In this document: in pieces, positions 21,481 through 33,227 of the stretch
How the letters are laid out: each line of letters starts with the position of its first letter
How positions within the stretch are numbered: the stretch's first letter is position 1
NCBI GenBank assembly: GCA_018340805.1
Contig: JACMZG010001870.1
Location: forward strand, 49,661,115 to 49,725,114
Source: Microvelia longipes
Lineage: Eukaryota > Arthropoda > Insecta > Hemiptera > Veliidae
Length of the DNA stretch: 64,000 nt
Reading direction: 5' to 3'
Program-made: the position numbers and the translations under genes
Notes under the pieces: generated by a model
Seen by the model: the letters and a program-made list of their open reading frames with translations, nothing else
Told to the model about the DNA's origin: nothing
Database searches by the model: none

Positions 21481-21689
21481 CCAAGCAAAACAAGCTCATC
21501 CTCAAGCTCCTTCTCCTCAAGCTCAAGCTTTTGCTTTTTTGAGGAAGTGACAGATAATTTTTTTATTTAAGGATACAATTTTAGGTAGTTAAAAAAGTGA
21601 TATATTTAAATTTATTTTTTATAACTTGAACTTGTAATTATTTTTTAACAAAATATATTCTGTATTAAAAAAAAACAACGTTTTTATAA

Positions 21690-21800
21690 ATCCAACCATG
21701 GTAGCAAAACAAAATGTTTTCTAAAACAATCCTACCATAGCAGCAAAACAAAATGCTTCCAAAAACAATCTTACCAAAGTAGCAAAACAAAAATGGTGGA
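21690..21800. repeat. Outlying satellite fragment (same 39-bp family)
   Basis: Three degenerate units ('caatcctaccatagcagcaaaac') separated from the main array by a 210-bp AT-rich interval. Confidence 0.8.
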
Positions 21801-21839
21801 TTTTTTGGATAGACGGGGGACTCATTTCTCAAGAATGTG

Positions 21840-22010
21840 TGTGTGTGTATATGTATGTTGTACGTAGCATATACGATATTCTTGTTCCTAAACGTTTCCT
21901 AGGGACACGATGACTTTCTAACGCTTTCTCAGATCGAAATGAAACTTTGTACAAAAATCGACCTTGTTGATCTCCGTACCCAAGATGCAAAATGTGTTAA
22001 GATCGAGCTA
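21840..22010 (+). repeat. R1-variant fragment
   Basis: (TG)n, then 'ttcttgttcctaaacgtttcctagg', 'ttctcagatcgaaatgaaactttgtac', 'tcgaccttgttgatctccg'. It is the reverse counterpart of 17360-17480. Confidence 0.65.
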
Positions 22011-23794
22011 AAATTTGAATTTGAAATTATACAGACGTATTACTGTATATAGATAACAATGAAACGAAGTTACATTGTATAATCAACATTGGTACTGGTT
22101 TTATCGACTGACATATAAAACAAAATGTAAACAAGTCAAAACAGTTAATCGGTTTTAGGGGATATTGTTAAAGAAATAATAAATAAATATAAATAAATAT
22201 ATATTCGGATATTTGAAATTTGAATACACTGCAATCTTTTATTTATGTACAAAATAATCATAAAAATTGGTAATACAGGATATCTGGCTCGAAAATAAGA
22301 TTAGCGATCAATAGAACACTGTATTGCGGTAATTAACACACTGTTAATTACAGAACACTGTATTGCGGTGATTTGTATCCTTTAATAAAGATATAGAGAA
22401 TATAATATTGTAATACTGTATAAATAAAGGAATTTGCTTACAAAAAAAAATTACAGAGTGTTCCATATGAGTCTATTTGCGATTCAAAGTCCGGTTTTCT
22501 TATTTATGACGATTATTTCTTTAATTTTTTCTCAAAGTTCTTTTATATAATTAATTTTGGGGCGTATGAACTCAGTAGAATCACTATTTCATTGAAAAAT
22601 AGGGTTTAATGGGTTGTCACGAGTATTTAAATTAAGTGATAAAAAGGTGAAAATCACAATATAGTGTTTTATTATATTTATTGTTTATTAATGTTACTTT
22701 TAAATAATTTTAGTTTGCACAAACACACAAAATTACCTTTTTATTGCATTAAATTGTTTAAATTAGTTGTAACAGGTATTTAAATTAACTGATAACAAGC
22801 CGATTTTCACCATAATGGTGTTTTAATTTATTAATTGTTAATAAATTTTATTTACTCACTAAAATAATTAATAATTCACTAAATTCACATTTTTTGTAAA
22901 AAATTTGTTTAAATTATATGTTTAGGTTTTATCATATCTGTCTTAAATCGGACAAATCCAAGTCTGTAGCGATAAGAGCCTGATTCTATTTTTAAATCCT
23001 GGATTAATCGAAGTATTTATCCATGAAATATTGACAATTTTTTTAGCACAAGTGGTCGATCTATTAATTTTTAACTTATTTATCACAAATTAACTAACAA
23101 TAAAGAAATAAAAGAAGCATTTTTATTGGCTCCCATGCTAATCCTGTGATAAAAAGAATATCGTTTTTTCGCCATTGGTATTGCCAACCTTACAACTATC
23201 TATTTTAATCGTGAATAGGATCAGTTACACTTGGAATCACGATTACAACGGATTTGAGGAAGTAAGAAGAGGTGACGAGGACAGTGCAGGTAAGGAATAA
23301 TAATAAAATTGAATAATAAGATTACAAATTTTGCATAAATTTTCTCAAAAAAATATTTCATATATATTACAAAACATCGTCGATTTGAGGAAAATATATT
23401 TTCTCGAGGAAAAGAGGGATTTCCTTCGTGATAAGGCGTTATGTCCATGACATATATCTTGCGGAACATCGATAAACACTTGGATGTGATGAGGAATAAC
23501 ACCCTCAGGCCGTCCTAGCCCGTACCTTGGCCCTTACTAAGATAACAGATAAAAATTATGATTTATTACGGCCAGATGAAACATTATGTTCCGATCCATA
23601 CATATACTTGTAATCTTTTAAGGAGAAAGTTTTTGACAAGTATTTATTAGGAAAACTCTTTAAGGGGTTTTTCCTCTTCGGTTTGTAAGTGATTGTAGAT
23701 TGTGTAACTAGGCCGTAAAGTAAATTTTCTTTAATAAAAAGACAAACATATTTTTTACTTGTACTCATTTATATCGTTGTTATAAAGGAAAATA
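22011..23794. other. Unassigned AT-rich DNA with local tandem duplications
   Basis: 22303-22365 has a duplicated AGAACACTGTATTGCGGT around a 'gtaattaacacactgttaattac' palindrome. 22612-22720 and 22745-22860 are a degenerate tandem duplication of about 135 bp ('gtatttaaattaa.tgataa' ... 'attttcac.ataatggtgttt'). Minus-strand open frames at 23221-23502 and 23556-23768 have no recognisable motif. Confidence 0.45.
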
Positions 23795-24222
23795 ATTATT
23801 AAACCACAATCGTGACTTAACAAAAATTTTAAAAAAATCATGAAAAGCGAATAAATGTTGCGATTGGATTGAAATTTGGCACACATGTGCCATCCTTTTG
23901 GCAACCCATGGACCAAGTTTTATCTCATTATCAGCATTAGTTCAATTTTTATCGAATGTCTTGTGTACGTTTTTTTTAAAAAAAATGGACAAAAATTCAT
24001 TTTAGCTGAAAATCGGTACAAGTGTATATTATTACACACTTAATAAATAAGTACACCAAGTTTCGTTTCGATATGACAAGTATATCTATAATTTTTGTTT
24101 GATAATAAAAGGTAAGCAGCATCGAGCGTAGTCAGTGCTGTATGGGTGACCGCTGAGAATGAAACGAATGTATATACTATCTGGGATGAGCGAAGCGAGT
24201 CCTAAGTAGGGATGACGGTTGT
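23795..24222 (+). repeat. Repeat R1, 3' two-thirds
   Basis: Contains 'attgaaatttggcacacatgtg', 'atctcattatcagcattag', 'tgtcttgtgtacgtttttt', 'cagtgctgtatgggtgaccgctgaga' and GAGCGAAGCGAGTCC near 24190. The 5' part is absent. Confidence 0.8.
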
Positions 24223-24558
24223 TTTTATTACCAAAATTATGGTATTTTCATTACAATTTTTCTTGAATTCAAGTTAAATAAAAGCATACTTTAATGTCAA
24301 CTGTTTTCGGAAACTAAATTAAAACATTACTTAATGTTATTCCAATATCACAACATTCCGGTAATGTCTCACTAGCTATTGTTTAACATATAATATTGGT
24401 TTTTGTTTATAACTATTACTAACAAGTACATATTTTTTTTGTACAAAAATCTCAAACAATAGCTCGGTGAAAAATTACATAAGTGTGGCGATATTATGAT
24501 TAAATTTCTGAGAATTTATATTAACTTCCAAAATAGTGGATATTACGGTATGCTCTAA

Positions 24559-25182
24559 CATGGGCGTCCGTAGGGGGGAGAGGGGTCAAACATGTCACTT
24601 GACCCCCCCCCCCCCCCCTGAAATCAGAAAAGTTAGATTAATCCGCACTGCAAATTATTAAAAGTGTAATGGTTATCATCCTGCATTTTGTTTTATAAAA
24701 ATTACTAACACTAGATTGCTGTGAATGTCAAAAAAGAGGCTCGCTTCGCTCGCTAGATAGCTACAAATATATGCGTGAATATCTGAAAAGAGGCTCACAA
24801 GATTGCTAAAGTATATTTTAAGTTACGTAAATAGGAGCAAGCTTCGCTTGTTAGGTTGTTGAATTTTAAAATTATGTTGACTAATAATAGCTTCCTTCGC
24901 TCGCTAGGTTGATAACACACTTATTTAAAATGTTTTATGAAACTCGCTTATCTCGCTTTAGGTCTAAATGAATTAAAATATTTATTTAAGCACAATAAAT
25001 AAGATATTACATAATTTGTGTCAATACATTATAATTTAGTTCAGCAAAGCTCCACTCTTGTGGTTTGCTGGACTCCAGTCTCTGACTTTTATGAAGTGTG
25101 CTGAAAACTAAACCCGCAGCACATTATTGATTACTGAACTTGGTAGCTTGACCCCTTGGAAAAAATCCTGCGGACGCTTATG
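24559..25182. mobile_element. hAT-type non-autonomous element (624 bp)
   Basis: Inverted ends CATGGGCGTCCGTAGG and CATAAGCGTCCGCAGG, with GGGGTCAA slightly inside both, are flanked by TGCTCTAA (24551-24558) and TGCTTTAA (25183-25190), an 8-bp duplication with one change. The interior has a poly(C) run, three diverged blocks with GCTTCGCTCGCTAGGT, and no coding capacity. Confidence 0.8.
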
Positions 25183-27355
25183 TGCTTTAATTTAACTTTT
25201 TGGAGTTACCAAAATTGGTATATCAAATAGACCATTTTTAGGTAATAGTTAACAACGAAATCCTGATAACTTTAAACTTTTAGGGGTTACTTTTCCGAGG
25301 TTAGAGACCATTTTTAAAAGTCTAGGACCATATTTTCACCCTTTCTATTAGTATTATATGTTGATGGATGTGCAATGTCCCACCCTGTAAATATTTAATA
25401 GAAAATTTGTCTTGAAAATGCCTTTGTCTAGACCGCATCCGCAAGTAGGTGATAAAAAAATTAGAAGAATACAAACGTGACATTTTTTGCTATCACAACG
25501 CTTTCTAGACTCTAATTAGAGGGAAACAGAATTATATATCACTCTCTAATGCAGCGCTAACTTTTGAGTGATTTTCATTTCGTGCTGCTAGTTTCTTTAT
25601 CAAGATTTTCATATTATTTTTATATTTATTTACACTGGTGTTATCGTGACGGATTTTCCACAATATTTCCTTCCTTATCCTTTGCTTTCCTCTCCCACTC
25701 CTTCCTTTTCTTCTCACTCCTTCTCTTCCTTTTTTAATCTCTCTTCCTCCCCCTACCCACATTCACCTGAGAAATAATTGATGTCATATTTTTTTCATAC
25801 TAATATTCGTATTAAATGTAAAACGAATGTAATATTACTATCACGCGATAATTGACCAGAGGAGGCAGCGATAATTGATGACCGATATACATTTTTTTCG
25901 ACAAGCGAATTAGTATCACTAGAAGATACTAGAATGGCCGAGAAATCAAATGCTCAAAATAAATCCTGTCAACAGCTACAGCAACAAATGCCTTTTTGTT
26001 TCAGGCGGCTGTAAAAAAGGCTCTTTACATCTTCAAAAAAGTAGGTGAAATGCGTTTTTTACCGTATGCGACAGTTTAGAAGTTTTTAGTGTTGGCGGCT
26101 GCTAAAAAAAAAATGTCGATGGTGAAGTTCCTCAAATGTCCACTAGGTGGGCGCTAGTAGTTTACTACAATGTTATAACCATAGAGATATTGTTACTAGA
26201 GAGTCCCTACAGGTTAATTTGTGAAACATCGAAAAAGTAACCTGACCGATCACCTGCAATTAGAAAGAAGAAAGAAAGGATTTTATTTAACACAAAAATA
26301 ATAATAAACAGGTACATTGGAAAAAATACAAAAAATCAAATAATCCGCTGGTCCCTCAGAGTTTGGTTAATACCAATTATTGTTTTAAGCTTGTCTGTTG
26401 TACTATCTACAGTTATGTATTGTATGTGTCTGTGTTGGTTGCGCTTGTGATGTTGTGTTGCGCTTGCAACACAATGCTATAATGCTTGGATTATGTTTGG
26501 GTTCATAGCGTTTTTCGATTTTAAGGTTTTTGCTACTTGTAAATTTATTACTAAATAAATAAGTATTATTATTAACTCAATGTTCTTAATACTTTACATC
26601 TACTATAATAAATAAAGCAATCACTAAGTCTACAGTTTCTAAATCTAGGCAGACCATTTGGCATTATCATATATTTTATTATTAATAAATATTTTATTTG
26701 TAATTTTTTTTTTGCCCGGATTACCCGCTTCGACATCTAGGTCCTTAGCGGTAACCACTCCATCCACCCGCGGTCTCTTACATCAGGTATTCCCCCAACT
26801 AATTTATTTGTTATTATTAAATATTTTAATTCTTATTATTAAGTTTTATTTATTATTTTATACCATTAATTTAAAAATTAATTTTATAATAATAAATATT
26901 TTATTTATTGTTATACTCAAATACAAAATCAAGGCACAAACTTACCTGGCAAAAATATTTAACAAACCTTCGATTATAAATACAATCAAATAATCAGTAC
27001 AAAATTACAATAAGTTATATAGTAGAAATGATAATAGAATGTTAAAAATACAAATCAAAACAAACAATGTGCGGGAAGCCTAAATCGATTGATTAATTAA
27101 AACCACTTGAAAGAGGTTTCAATGAGGTTACACAGAGCCCCTGAGAGCCCCAAAAAGATGTTTCAGGCCTCACAATGTATTGAGGTAGGCTATGCCCCCT
27201 CTAGTATATATATTTCTACGGTTAATAACCTACCTTCTTATAATAACCTTGTTTTTCTTATATTTTTAAAATAAATAATCGAACGTTTTTGTTAACAATG
27301 TTTTGTTATTTTCGGAAAGTCAGTTATTAATTATTTATTATTAAGTGTTTATAGT
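25183..27355. other. Unassigned DNA between transposons
   Basis: Contains a pyrimidine-rich tract (25660-25750, giving a spurious basic ORF on the minus strand) and an AT-rich block 26520-27000. A 111-codon open frame at 26658-26993 is largely low-complexity Ile/Leu/Phe with a short GC-rich insert at 26716-26790. 27113-27216 is a dispersed repeat also present at 46515-46615 ('tttcaatgaggttacacagagc', 'aaaaagatgtttcaggcct'). Confidence 0.4.
27113..27216 (+). repeat. Dispersed repeat shared with 46515-46615
   Basis: About 100 bp at roughly 90% identity between copies, including GAGAGCC and 'aaaaagatgtttcaggcct'. Class unknown. Confidence 0.8.
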
Positions 27356-27487
27356 ACGACGCACGGTTAAAATCAGTTGACAGCGTGAGAAAATAGTGTT
27401 AAGGAACCAATAAGGTTGGCTTAATTTGAAATTAAAGGCGAGGGGAAATTATTTTCCCACGCTGTCAATTGAATTTAGCCGTGTCGT
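27356..27487. mobile_element. MITE family M1, copy 1 (132 bp)
   Basis: Ends ACGACGCACGG and CCGTGTCGT are inverted and continue inward through 'ttaaaatcagttgacagcgtg' and its inverse. The same family is at 48882-49839 and 62835-63000. This copy is little more than its two ends. Confidence 0.8.
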
Positions 27488-28039
27488 ACTGCAATAATCG
27501 TGGATAGCAATTCAGATATTGAAAATACGCTTCTAGACAGGATACTTTTGGCCAAGGAGGCGATCGAAAAAAGTGTAGTGGCAAATTTTAATACAATATG
27601 CTGTTTTTATTTTGAATAGTTGTATACTATTACTACCAGGGGCGTAACTTGGGTACTTTTTCAGAGGGGGCAAAGTTGTGCGGGTTTAGCCTACCAAAAG
27701 ATTTATTAGTGGTAGAGAAGTAGTACTTTTTCCTTAATAATTATGAAGAGCGTTAAATTTAACTCATTTAATTTGGTGTATTTTTCTTTTATTCCCCCCC
27801 AACCCTTTAAGGTATGTTTTAACGTAATTTATGTAATTATTTAATTTATTAAGTTAATATAAATTTAAAATAACTAATACATCGATAATAGTGAAATATA
27901 TGTATGTGGATGTGTGTTTGCATGTATATACAGATAAAGTGTGAATATGTATGTGCATGTAGATTTATATCTATAATAAAATAAGTAAAATAAATGTATG
28001 TATAAATATGAAAATTATGTAAAAATTATATAACTCCAC

Positions 28040-28145
28040 ACGTGGAGTACCACAGCGAAAGCTGATTTGCTACAGATTGTAAAAACAAAATTTATGTAAC
28101 ACAAAAGAAAATGTAGCAATAAATGGTTATTTATTAATTTATTTA
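28040..28145 (+). mobile_element. Retroposon 3'-tail fragment
   Basis: Ends 'gcaataaatggttatttatt' followed by (TTTA)n, matching the tail at 16975-17165 in opposite orientation. Confidence 0.45.
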
Positions 28146-28761
28146 TTTAACGTAAGGCGTCGTAAAAACCATCACCAGTCAACCTTTAGTAACCAATCTA
28201 CCACTAGTAGCCACTATAAACTGATAATAACCTCATTTTGAGTTTTGCATGTATTTCTGGTTATTGATAGTTACTTTTAGTTGACGGAGGTTATTTTTAG
28301 TTAGTTGTAATTATAATTAGGTAAAAAAGATGGTCATTGATTGAAAAAGCAATAAAAAATGGTACCAAAATCAGACAAAATTTTTTTGCATGGGGGAGAG
28401 AAAAAAAGAAATGTGTGGTGGTGGGAGATTAATGCAAAAACAGACAACAAAAATCAAAAATTAATTGTAAAGTTACAAAAATGTTGATAAAAGTTAAGAA
28501 AAGAAAGAGATAAAAGCTTCTAAGAAAACTCAAAGAGTACCGCCACTGCCGCCTTTATTCATTATCAGTATGACACAGAATTCTACAGAATAAAACCTTT
28601 AAACCTCATTTTATCTCTTCTTTATGTGTCTACCGTCACCGACTTCTTCTATTATAATTATAATTCTTAGTTTTTTGTCTATTATCATTTTTATTTGTTA
28701 TATTTAATGTGCATGTGAAAAATTATATACTGTTAAATCACTTTTAATATATTACGATAAC

Positions 28762-29065
28762 CGAGTCCGGTAGCTCAGTGGTAGAGCGCTCGCCTTTCGA
28801 CCTGGAGGTCGAGGGTTCAAATCCAGCCGGGGGAGGACCTCAATATGAGGTTATCCCTTGTACCGTACACTCGGGAGGTCTTGAATTCAAGGCCGGCCAA
28901 CCCAGCCAGGGTTTTACGTGGTTTCCTTGGCTACTAATACGCAAATGCGGGGTTGGATCTAGTTTCATCTGTGACAAGTCTGGATCCACGTTTCCGTTGT
29001 CTCCAGCTCACGAAAAGTTAATGTTCTGCGGGCTGGGGGAGATGAAGGTCAGAAAGATATACTGA
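28762..29065 (+). mobile_element. tRNA-derived SINE, family S2 (insect CORE type)
   Basis: The head has a perfect A box TAGCTCAGTGG (28771-28781), followed by TAGAGCGCTCGCC as in tRNA-Ala, and the B box GGTTCAAATCC (28814-28824). The body contains the 'gttttacgtggtttccttgg...gcaaatgcggggttgg' segment, a core typical of many insect SINEs. The head is not a functional tRNA: the acceptor arms do not pair and no anticodon arm is convincing. The 95-codon open frame through it is not a gene. Confidence 0.8.
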
Positions 29066-29239
29066 GCCTTTGTATGTCCGAAAACTTAGTCAGTGAAAGT
29101 GCTGGCGGCGACACGAGTAACGTAAGTGACTAGGAACAAAGTGCTCGGTTCTTGAAGAGACTAATAAAGGGCAGGGCTATAGAATGAGTTTGTGCACGCT
29201 GACATCTGGGTGCTGGGTTTTTTGTCGAGTGGCGCTGGA

Positions 29240-29545
29240 CTGGCCAGAGCGGCGAGCCTAGCTTAGAGTCTGGTGATGCTAGTGGAACTGATGAGATTGG
29301 TGAGACTGGAAGGAAGGACGAGGTCAAGTGAGACTAATGTGATCAGAGAGCTAGTAAGACTAGATGAAACAAGCACACAGTAACTAGTTGTCGGCGCTAG
29401 CCAGAGCGGTGAGCCTAGCCAGAGTCTAGCTGGTCTAGATGAACTAGGCATACTGTGAACTAGTCGCAGATACTAGCCAGAGCAGTGAGTTTGGATAGAG
29501 TCTGGTTGGGCTAGATGAACTAGACACACTGTGAACTAGTTACTT
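29240..29545. repeat. About 76-bp tandem repeat
   Basis: Three to four diverged units with GCCAGAGCGGTGAGCCTAGC, 'agagtctggt' and 'ctagatgaactag.cacactgtgaactagt'. Located inside the hAT element after the SINE. The serine/leucine-rich minus-strand frames here are artefacts. Confidence 0.75.
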
Positions 29546-29937
29546 GTGCTACCATGTACGGAGGTGCTTCCTAGATGATTGGATGTGCACAAACTCAGGG
29601 GCTAATGTAGAGTGAAATTTGAGTGAGGGGAAAACGCTAAATGACCCTACGGGTTAAAGCGAAAAAAAATATATATATATAACGATATAATTTTGATAAT
29701 ATGCTGCAGTCGAAATTTCAGGGGGAAATCTTGCCACCCCCCGTTACGCCCCTGATTACTACGCCCAAAAGAAACAGCATATCCTACAAGAATGGGAATG
29801 GCTTTTAGTCACCAAGATAAAAGAGACCTTCTTCATAGTCTTGTAACATAATATACTATTTTGGCCGGGATTGATTAGGATAATAGGTTACAGGATAAAC
29901 CAAAACCGATAATTTCAATCATCGCTGCTTAACTTTT

Positions 29938-30516
29938 ATGATCGAACAAAAATCATGGATATAATTATCGTATTGAAACGATACTTAGTGTACTTATTTA
30001 TTAGATAATAATATACACTTGTACTAAATTTCAACTCAGTTGGACTATTTTCAGATTTTTACAATTTTTTTAAAAAACGTACACAACTCATTTGATAAAA
30101 ATTTAAATAATGCTGATAATGAGATGAAACCTAGCACATATGTTAGTCTTATACATAGCTATATGCGTGCTAAATTTCAATCAGATCGCATCATTTTTTC
30201 GCATTTTATGATTTTTCGCGGAGTCATTATTACGGGTCAATGACGTCATAAAATAAATTATTTTCCGAATAGCTCAACTAAATCAGTAGGCTGATTTTTG
30301 AACAAAGTTTCAACTCTCTAGCATAAATACACTGGGCGCTACGATGATAACAGACAACACACTCACAAACACATACAGACAGACAACTTTGAGAAAACCA
30401 CTCAGGAGGCCTTAAAAACACCTGAAACGGATAATTCCGGTTTCATCCCGGTTTCGGATTTTTTTACAAACACAATACTTTTCCTATATAAATACGGTAT
30501 AAATGAGGAAAAGTAA
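29938..30516 (-). repeat. Repeat R1, well-conserved copy lacking the 3' terminus
   Basis: Reverse R1 from 'gatcgaacaaaaatcatgg' to the 5' hairpin 'aatgaggaaaagtaaaa'. It includes TGACGTCA at 30241-30248 and 'ctctctagcataaatacactgggc'. One of the least diverged copies. Confidence 0.85.
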
Positions 30517-31062
30517 AAATACCCCTCAATTAACATTTTTAAGGTAATATTCATCAAACATCTAGGAAGCAATTATAGAGGGGGGGGGATGTATATACCC
30601 ACACTCACAGGTAAATATATATATGTACATTAAGTTTAAAGTACTTGAAAACGAAGAATGTAGACTCAGCTGAAAAATTACCGCGAAGCAGGATGTAATA
30701 ATTATTGTAAGTAAATATAAGTAGAGTAGGAAAATACTAAAGTGTTTTTAGGATAAGTACTGTAAAGAAGAATGCCCTGACATCTAGCGGATAACCAAGG
30801 GAACTAATTCTCTCTTGCACAGCTCCTATCGATCTCTTTCCATAAAGTAATGCTTTCTATATTCTTATCTCTTTTTATCTCCATAAACCATAATCCTTGT
30901 ATAAGAAGTCCTTATCTATTTATAACCCCTTAATTATCATTTACTACGAAATTAGTAATATTTTATAATTTACTTTATTTAACCATTCTTATTACCTTAC
31001 CAAATGATTTGATTGTTACATGAAAATAAATTTATACTTTTATAAAATATTTTTATAAAATA
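30517..31062. other. Unassigned AT-rich DNA
   Basis: No ORF, repeat or structure recognised apart from a poly(G) run near 30580. Confidence 0.4.
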
Positions 31063-31143
31063 AAAATTGAACTAATGCTGATAATGAGATGAAACAGCAC
31101 ATATGTTAGTCTTATAGATAGCTACATGCGTTCTAAATTTCAA
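31063..31143 (-). repeat. Repeat R1, internal fragment
   Basis: Short reverse piece ('aatgctgataatgagatgaaac...tgttagtcttata') ending abruptly, 125 bp from a plus-strand R1 copy. Confidence 0.75.
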
Positions 31144-31267
31144 TCAGGTATTGCTGCCATAATCTATTTATTTATATTTATTAAATTCATTTAACATACA
31201 ATAAATTCTTGATTTAGTCAAAAAACAAAATCACTCAAATTTAAATTATAAAATCCCGGGGAGGTCC

Positions 31268-31795
31268 CCACAAAAATCAGTCTACCACTGTAGTTGTACT
31301 ATTCGGAAATTTTTTTATGACATCATTAACCCGCTATAATGATTCAGTGAAAATTTCTAGAAATCATAAAACGCGGAAAAAATATGCCATCACATTGAGA
31401 TTTGGCACGCATGTGGCAATGTATAAGACTAACAAATGTACTTTCATTTTCTCATCAACATTAGTTTAAATTTTATCGAATTACTTGTGTACATTTTTTA
31501 AAAAATAATAAAAAATCATAAAATAATTCAATTCACTTTAAATTTAGTATAAGTGTATACCATCACTAAATAAATAAGTATACTAAGTTTCATTTCAATA
31601 CGACAAGTATATCTATAATTTTTATTGGATCATAAAAATTAAACAGCATTGAGCGTGGCCGGTGCTGTATAGGTGCCCGCTGAAAATGATACGGGTGCAT
31701 TTTTAATCAAAGGACGAGCGAAACGAGTCCGAAGCAGGGAGGATAAGCGTAGCGAATCCTATGTGATAAGGAAAAGTTCCGAGGTACCCCGTACC
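31268..31795 (+). repeat. Repeat R1, 5'-truncated copy
   Basis: From 'aaaatcagtctaccactg' to the terminal 'ggtaccccgtacccaattttg'. It includes a decayed CRE-like site (TGACATCA at about 31317), 'gtggccggtgctgtataggtg' and both GCGAAACGAGTCC and AGCGTAGCGAATCC blocks. Confidence 0.85.
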
Positions 31796-31914
31796 CAATT
31801 TTGTTTACTACTAAGTACTCGTTTTGCTCGTCCAAAGAAAACGTAAGGGCTTAATTTACAACTTAGTACATCGTAAGTCTCACTTTGATCATCCTCCAAC
31901 AAGTAGGATTGGCG

Positions 31915-32275
31915 TTAAGAACAGCGGTCACTCATCTATCTACAGACTACGTGTGTGTTCCGACAAATGATGAACAGCGGTCACTGATCCACCTACAGAC
32001 TACGTGTGTGTTCCGACAAATGATGAATAGCGGTCACTCATTTACCTACAGACTACGTGTGTGTTCCGACAAATGATGGTCACTCATACCTACAGACTAC
32101 GTGTGTGTTCCGACAAATGATGAACAGCGGTCACTGATCCACCTACAGACTACGTGTGTGTTCCGACAAATGATGAACAGCGGTCACTGATCCACCTACA
32201 GACTACGTGTGTGTTCCGACAAATGATGAATAGCGGTCACTCATCCACCTACAGACTACGTGTGTGTTTCGACAA
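31915..32275. repeat. 53-bp minisatellite
   Basis: About seven units of GGTCACTGATCCACCTACAG plus 'actacgtgtgtgttccgaca' and 'aatgatgaacagc'; one unit is shortened. Units are over 90% identical. Composition is more balanced than the surroundings. Confidence 0.95.
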
Positions 32276-33153
32276 AATACCGTATACATGGCCATATTGA
32301 AATGAAATTTACTTGTGTCTTCATGTAAAAATCAACTTTTGCTCCAGGTGAATGATTTTTTTCAGGATTTCAAACACGGAAAATGTTCCACTATGCCAAG
32401 CTATAATAATAATAATCCTTTCCATCTATTCGTAATCAGCCTGATTAAAATAATAAGACAGAATCAAATTTAAATGATTTTATAATGCATATGATTGGTA
32501 GTGAAACATACCACTTTTTCCGTTTCCAAAATTTCCCCAAGGAATTCACAAATAGCTGAGTACTTGGAGGCTTTATTTTATTTGATGTATCATTTTAAGC
32601 CTATTTCTTTATCTTCAAATGTAAGCCTTGTTTTTCTTTTTTGAAATGTATTTAAAAAAGTGAGCATGTTTCAACTTCTCCAGATCTCGAACGATCCATG
32701 CAGTTTCTTTTATTATTCTTCTGTTTATAAAGAAAAACGTTTTATTAACCTTTTTTATGGTTTATTGCTAATAAAGAAACCGTAATTGTATCAATAAGCG
32801 ATTTTATTTTCGATAATAAACCTAATTTAAAACGAGTATAAAAACCGAGAGGAAGAAATATGGATTATTTTACAGCTCCGGTGAAAAAAGTTTATTGCTC
32901 CTTTTTCAATTTCTCTTGAAAACCTGGGGTTTATTACGGCTTTTCTATTTCCCTTGTAAGTGAATGCAAGTCATGTTTATAATATTTATTTTTTTTAAAG
33001 AAAACCTAAAAGATCTTAACATTACCTGAATTAACTTTTAAAATTCAAGTTAGAATACAGATTGAAATATATATATTTTTTAAAAGTTTCGTTTTTGTGG
33101 ACATATAAAAAAATATCTGTGTAATGTATGTGTAATTATTTGTGAATTAATCT

Positions 33154-33227
<74 letters not shown>

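Larger units (their letters stand above)
27637..29754. mobile_element. hAT-type element carrying a SINE and minisatellite (2118 bp)
   Basis: Ends CAGGGGCGTAAC and its exact inverse GTTACGCCCCTG are flanked by a perfect 8-bp duplication ATTACTAC (27629-27636 and 29755-29762). The next bases inward are G-rich on both sides. CAG-type ends with an 8-bp TSD identify the hAT superfamily. No transposase remains. The interior holds a retroposon tail at 28040-28145, a tRNA-type SINE at 28762-29065 and about 76-bp tandem repeats at 29240-29545. Confidence 0.88.

Noticed and set aside
25532..25762. Basic, Arg/Lys/Gly-rich frame as a nuclear protein
   Set aside because: Generated by a pyrimidine-rich tract on the plus strand.
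26658..26993. 111-codon open frame as a membrane protein gene
   Set aside because: Hydrophobicity follows from AT-rich low-complexity DNA; no splice or start context and no motif.
28762..28835. Possible functional tRNA-Ala gene
   Set aside because: A and B boxes are excellent, but the acceptor and anticodon arms do not pair and a SINE body with the insect core segment follows.
28778..29065. 95-codon open frame
   Set aside because: Read-through of SINE S2.
31915..32275. CRISPR-like repeat array
   Set aside because: Units are contiguous 53-bp tandem repeats without unique spacers, in a eukaryotic context. The same applies to the arrays at 12690, 20231, 51456 and 56425.
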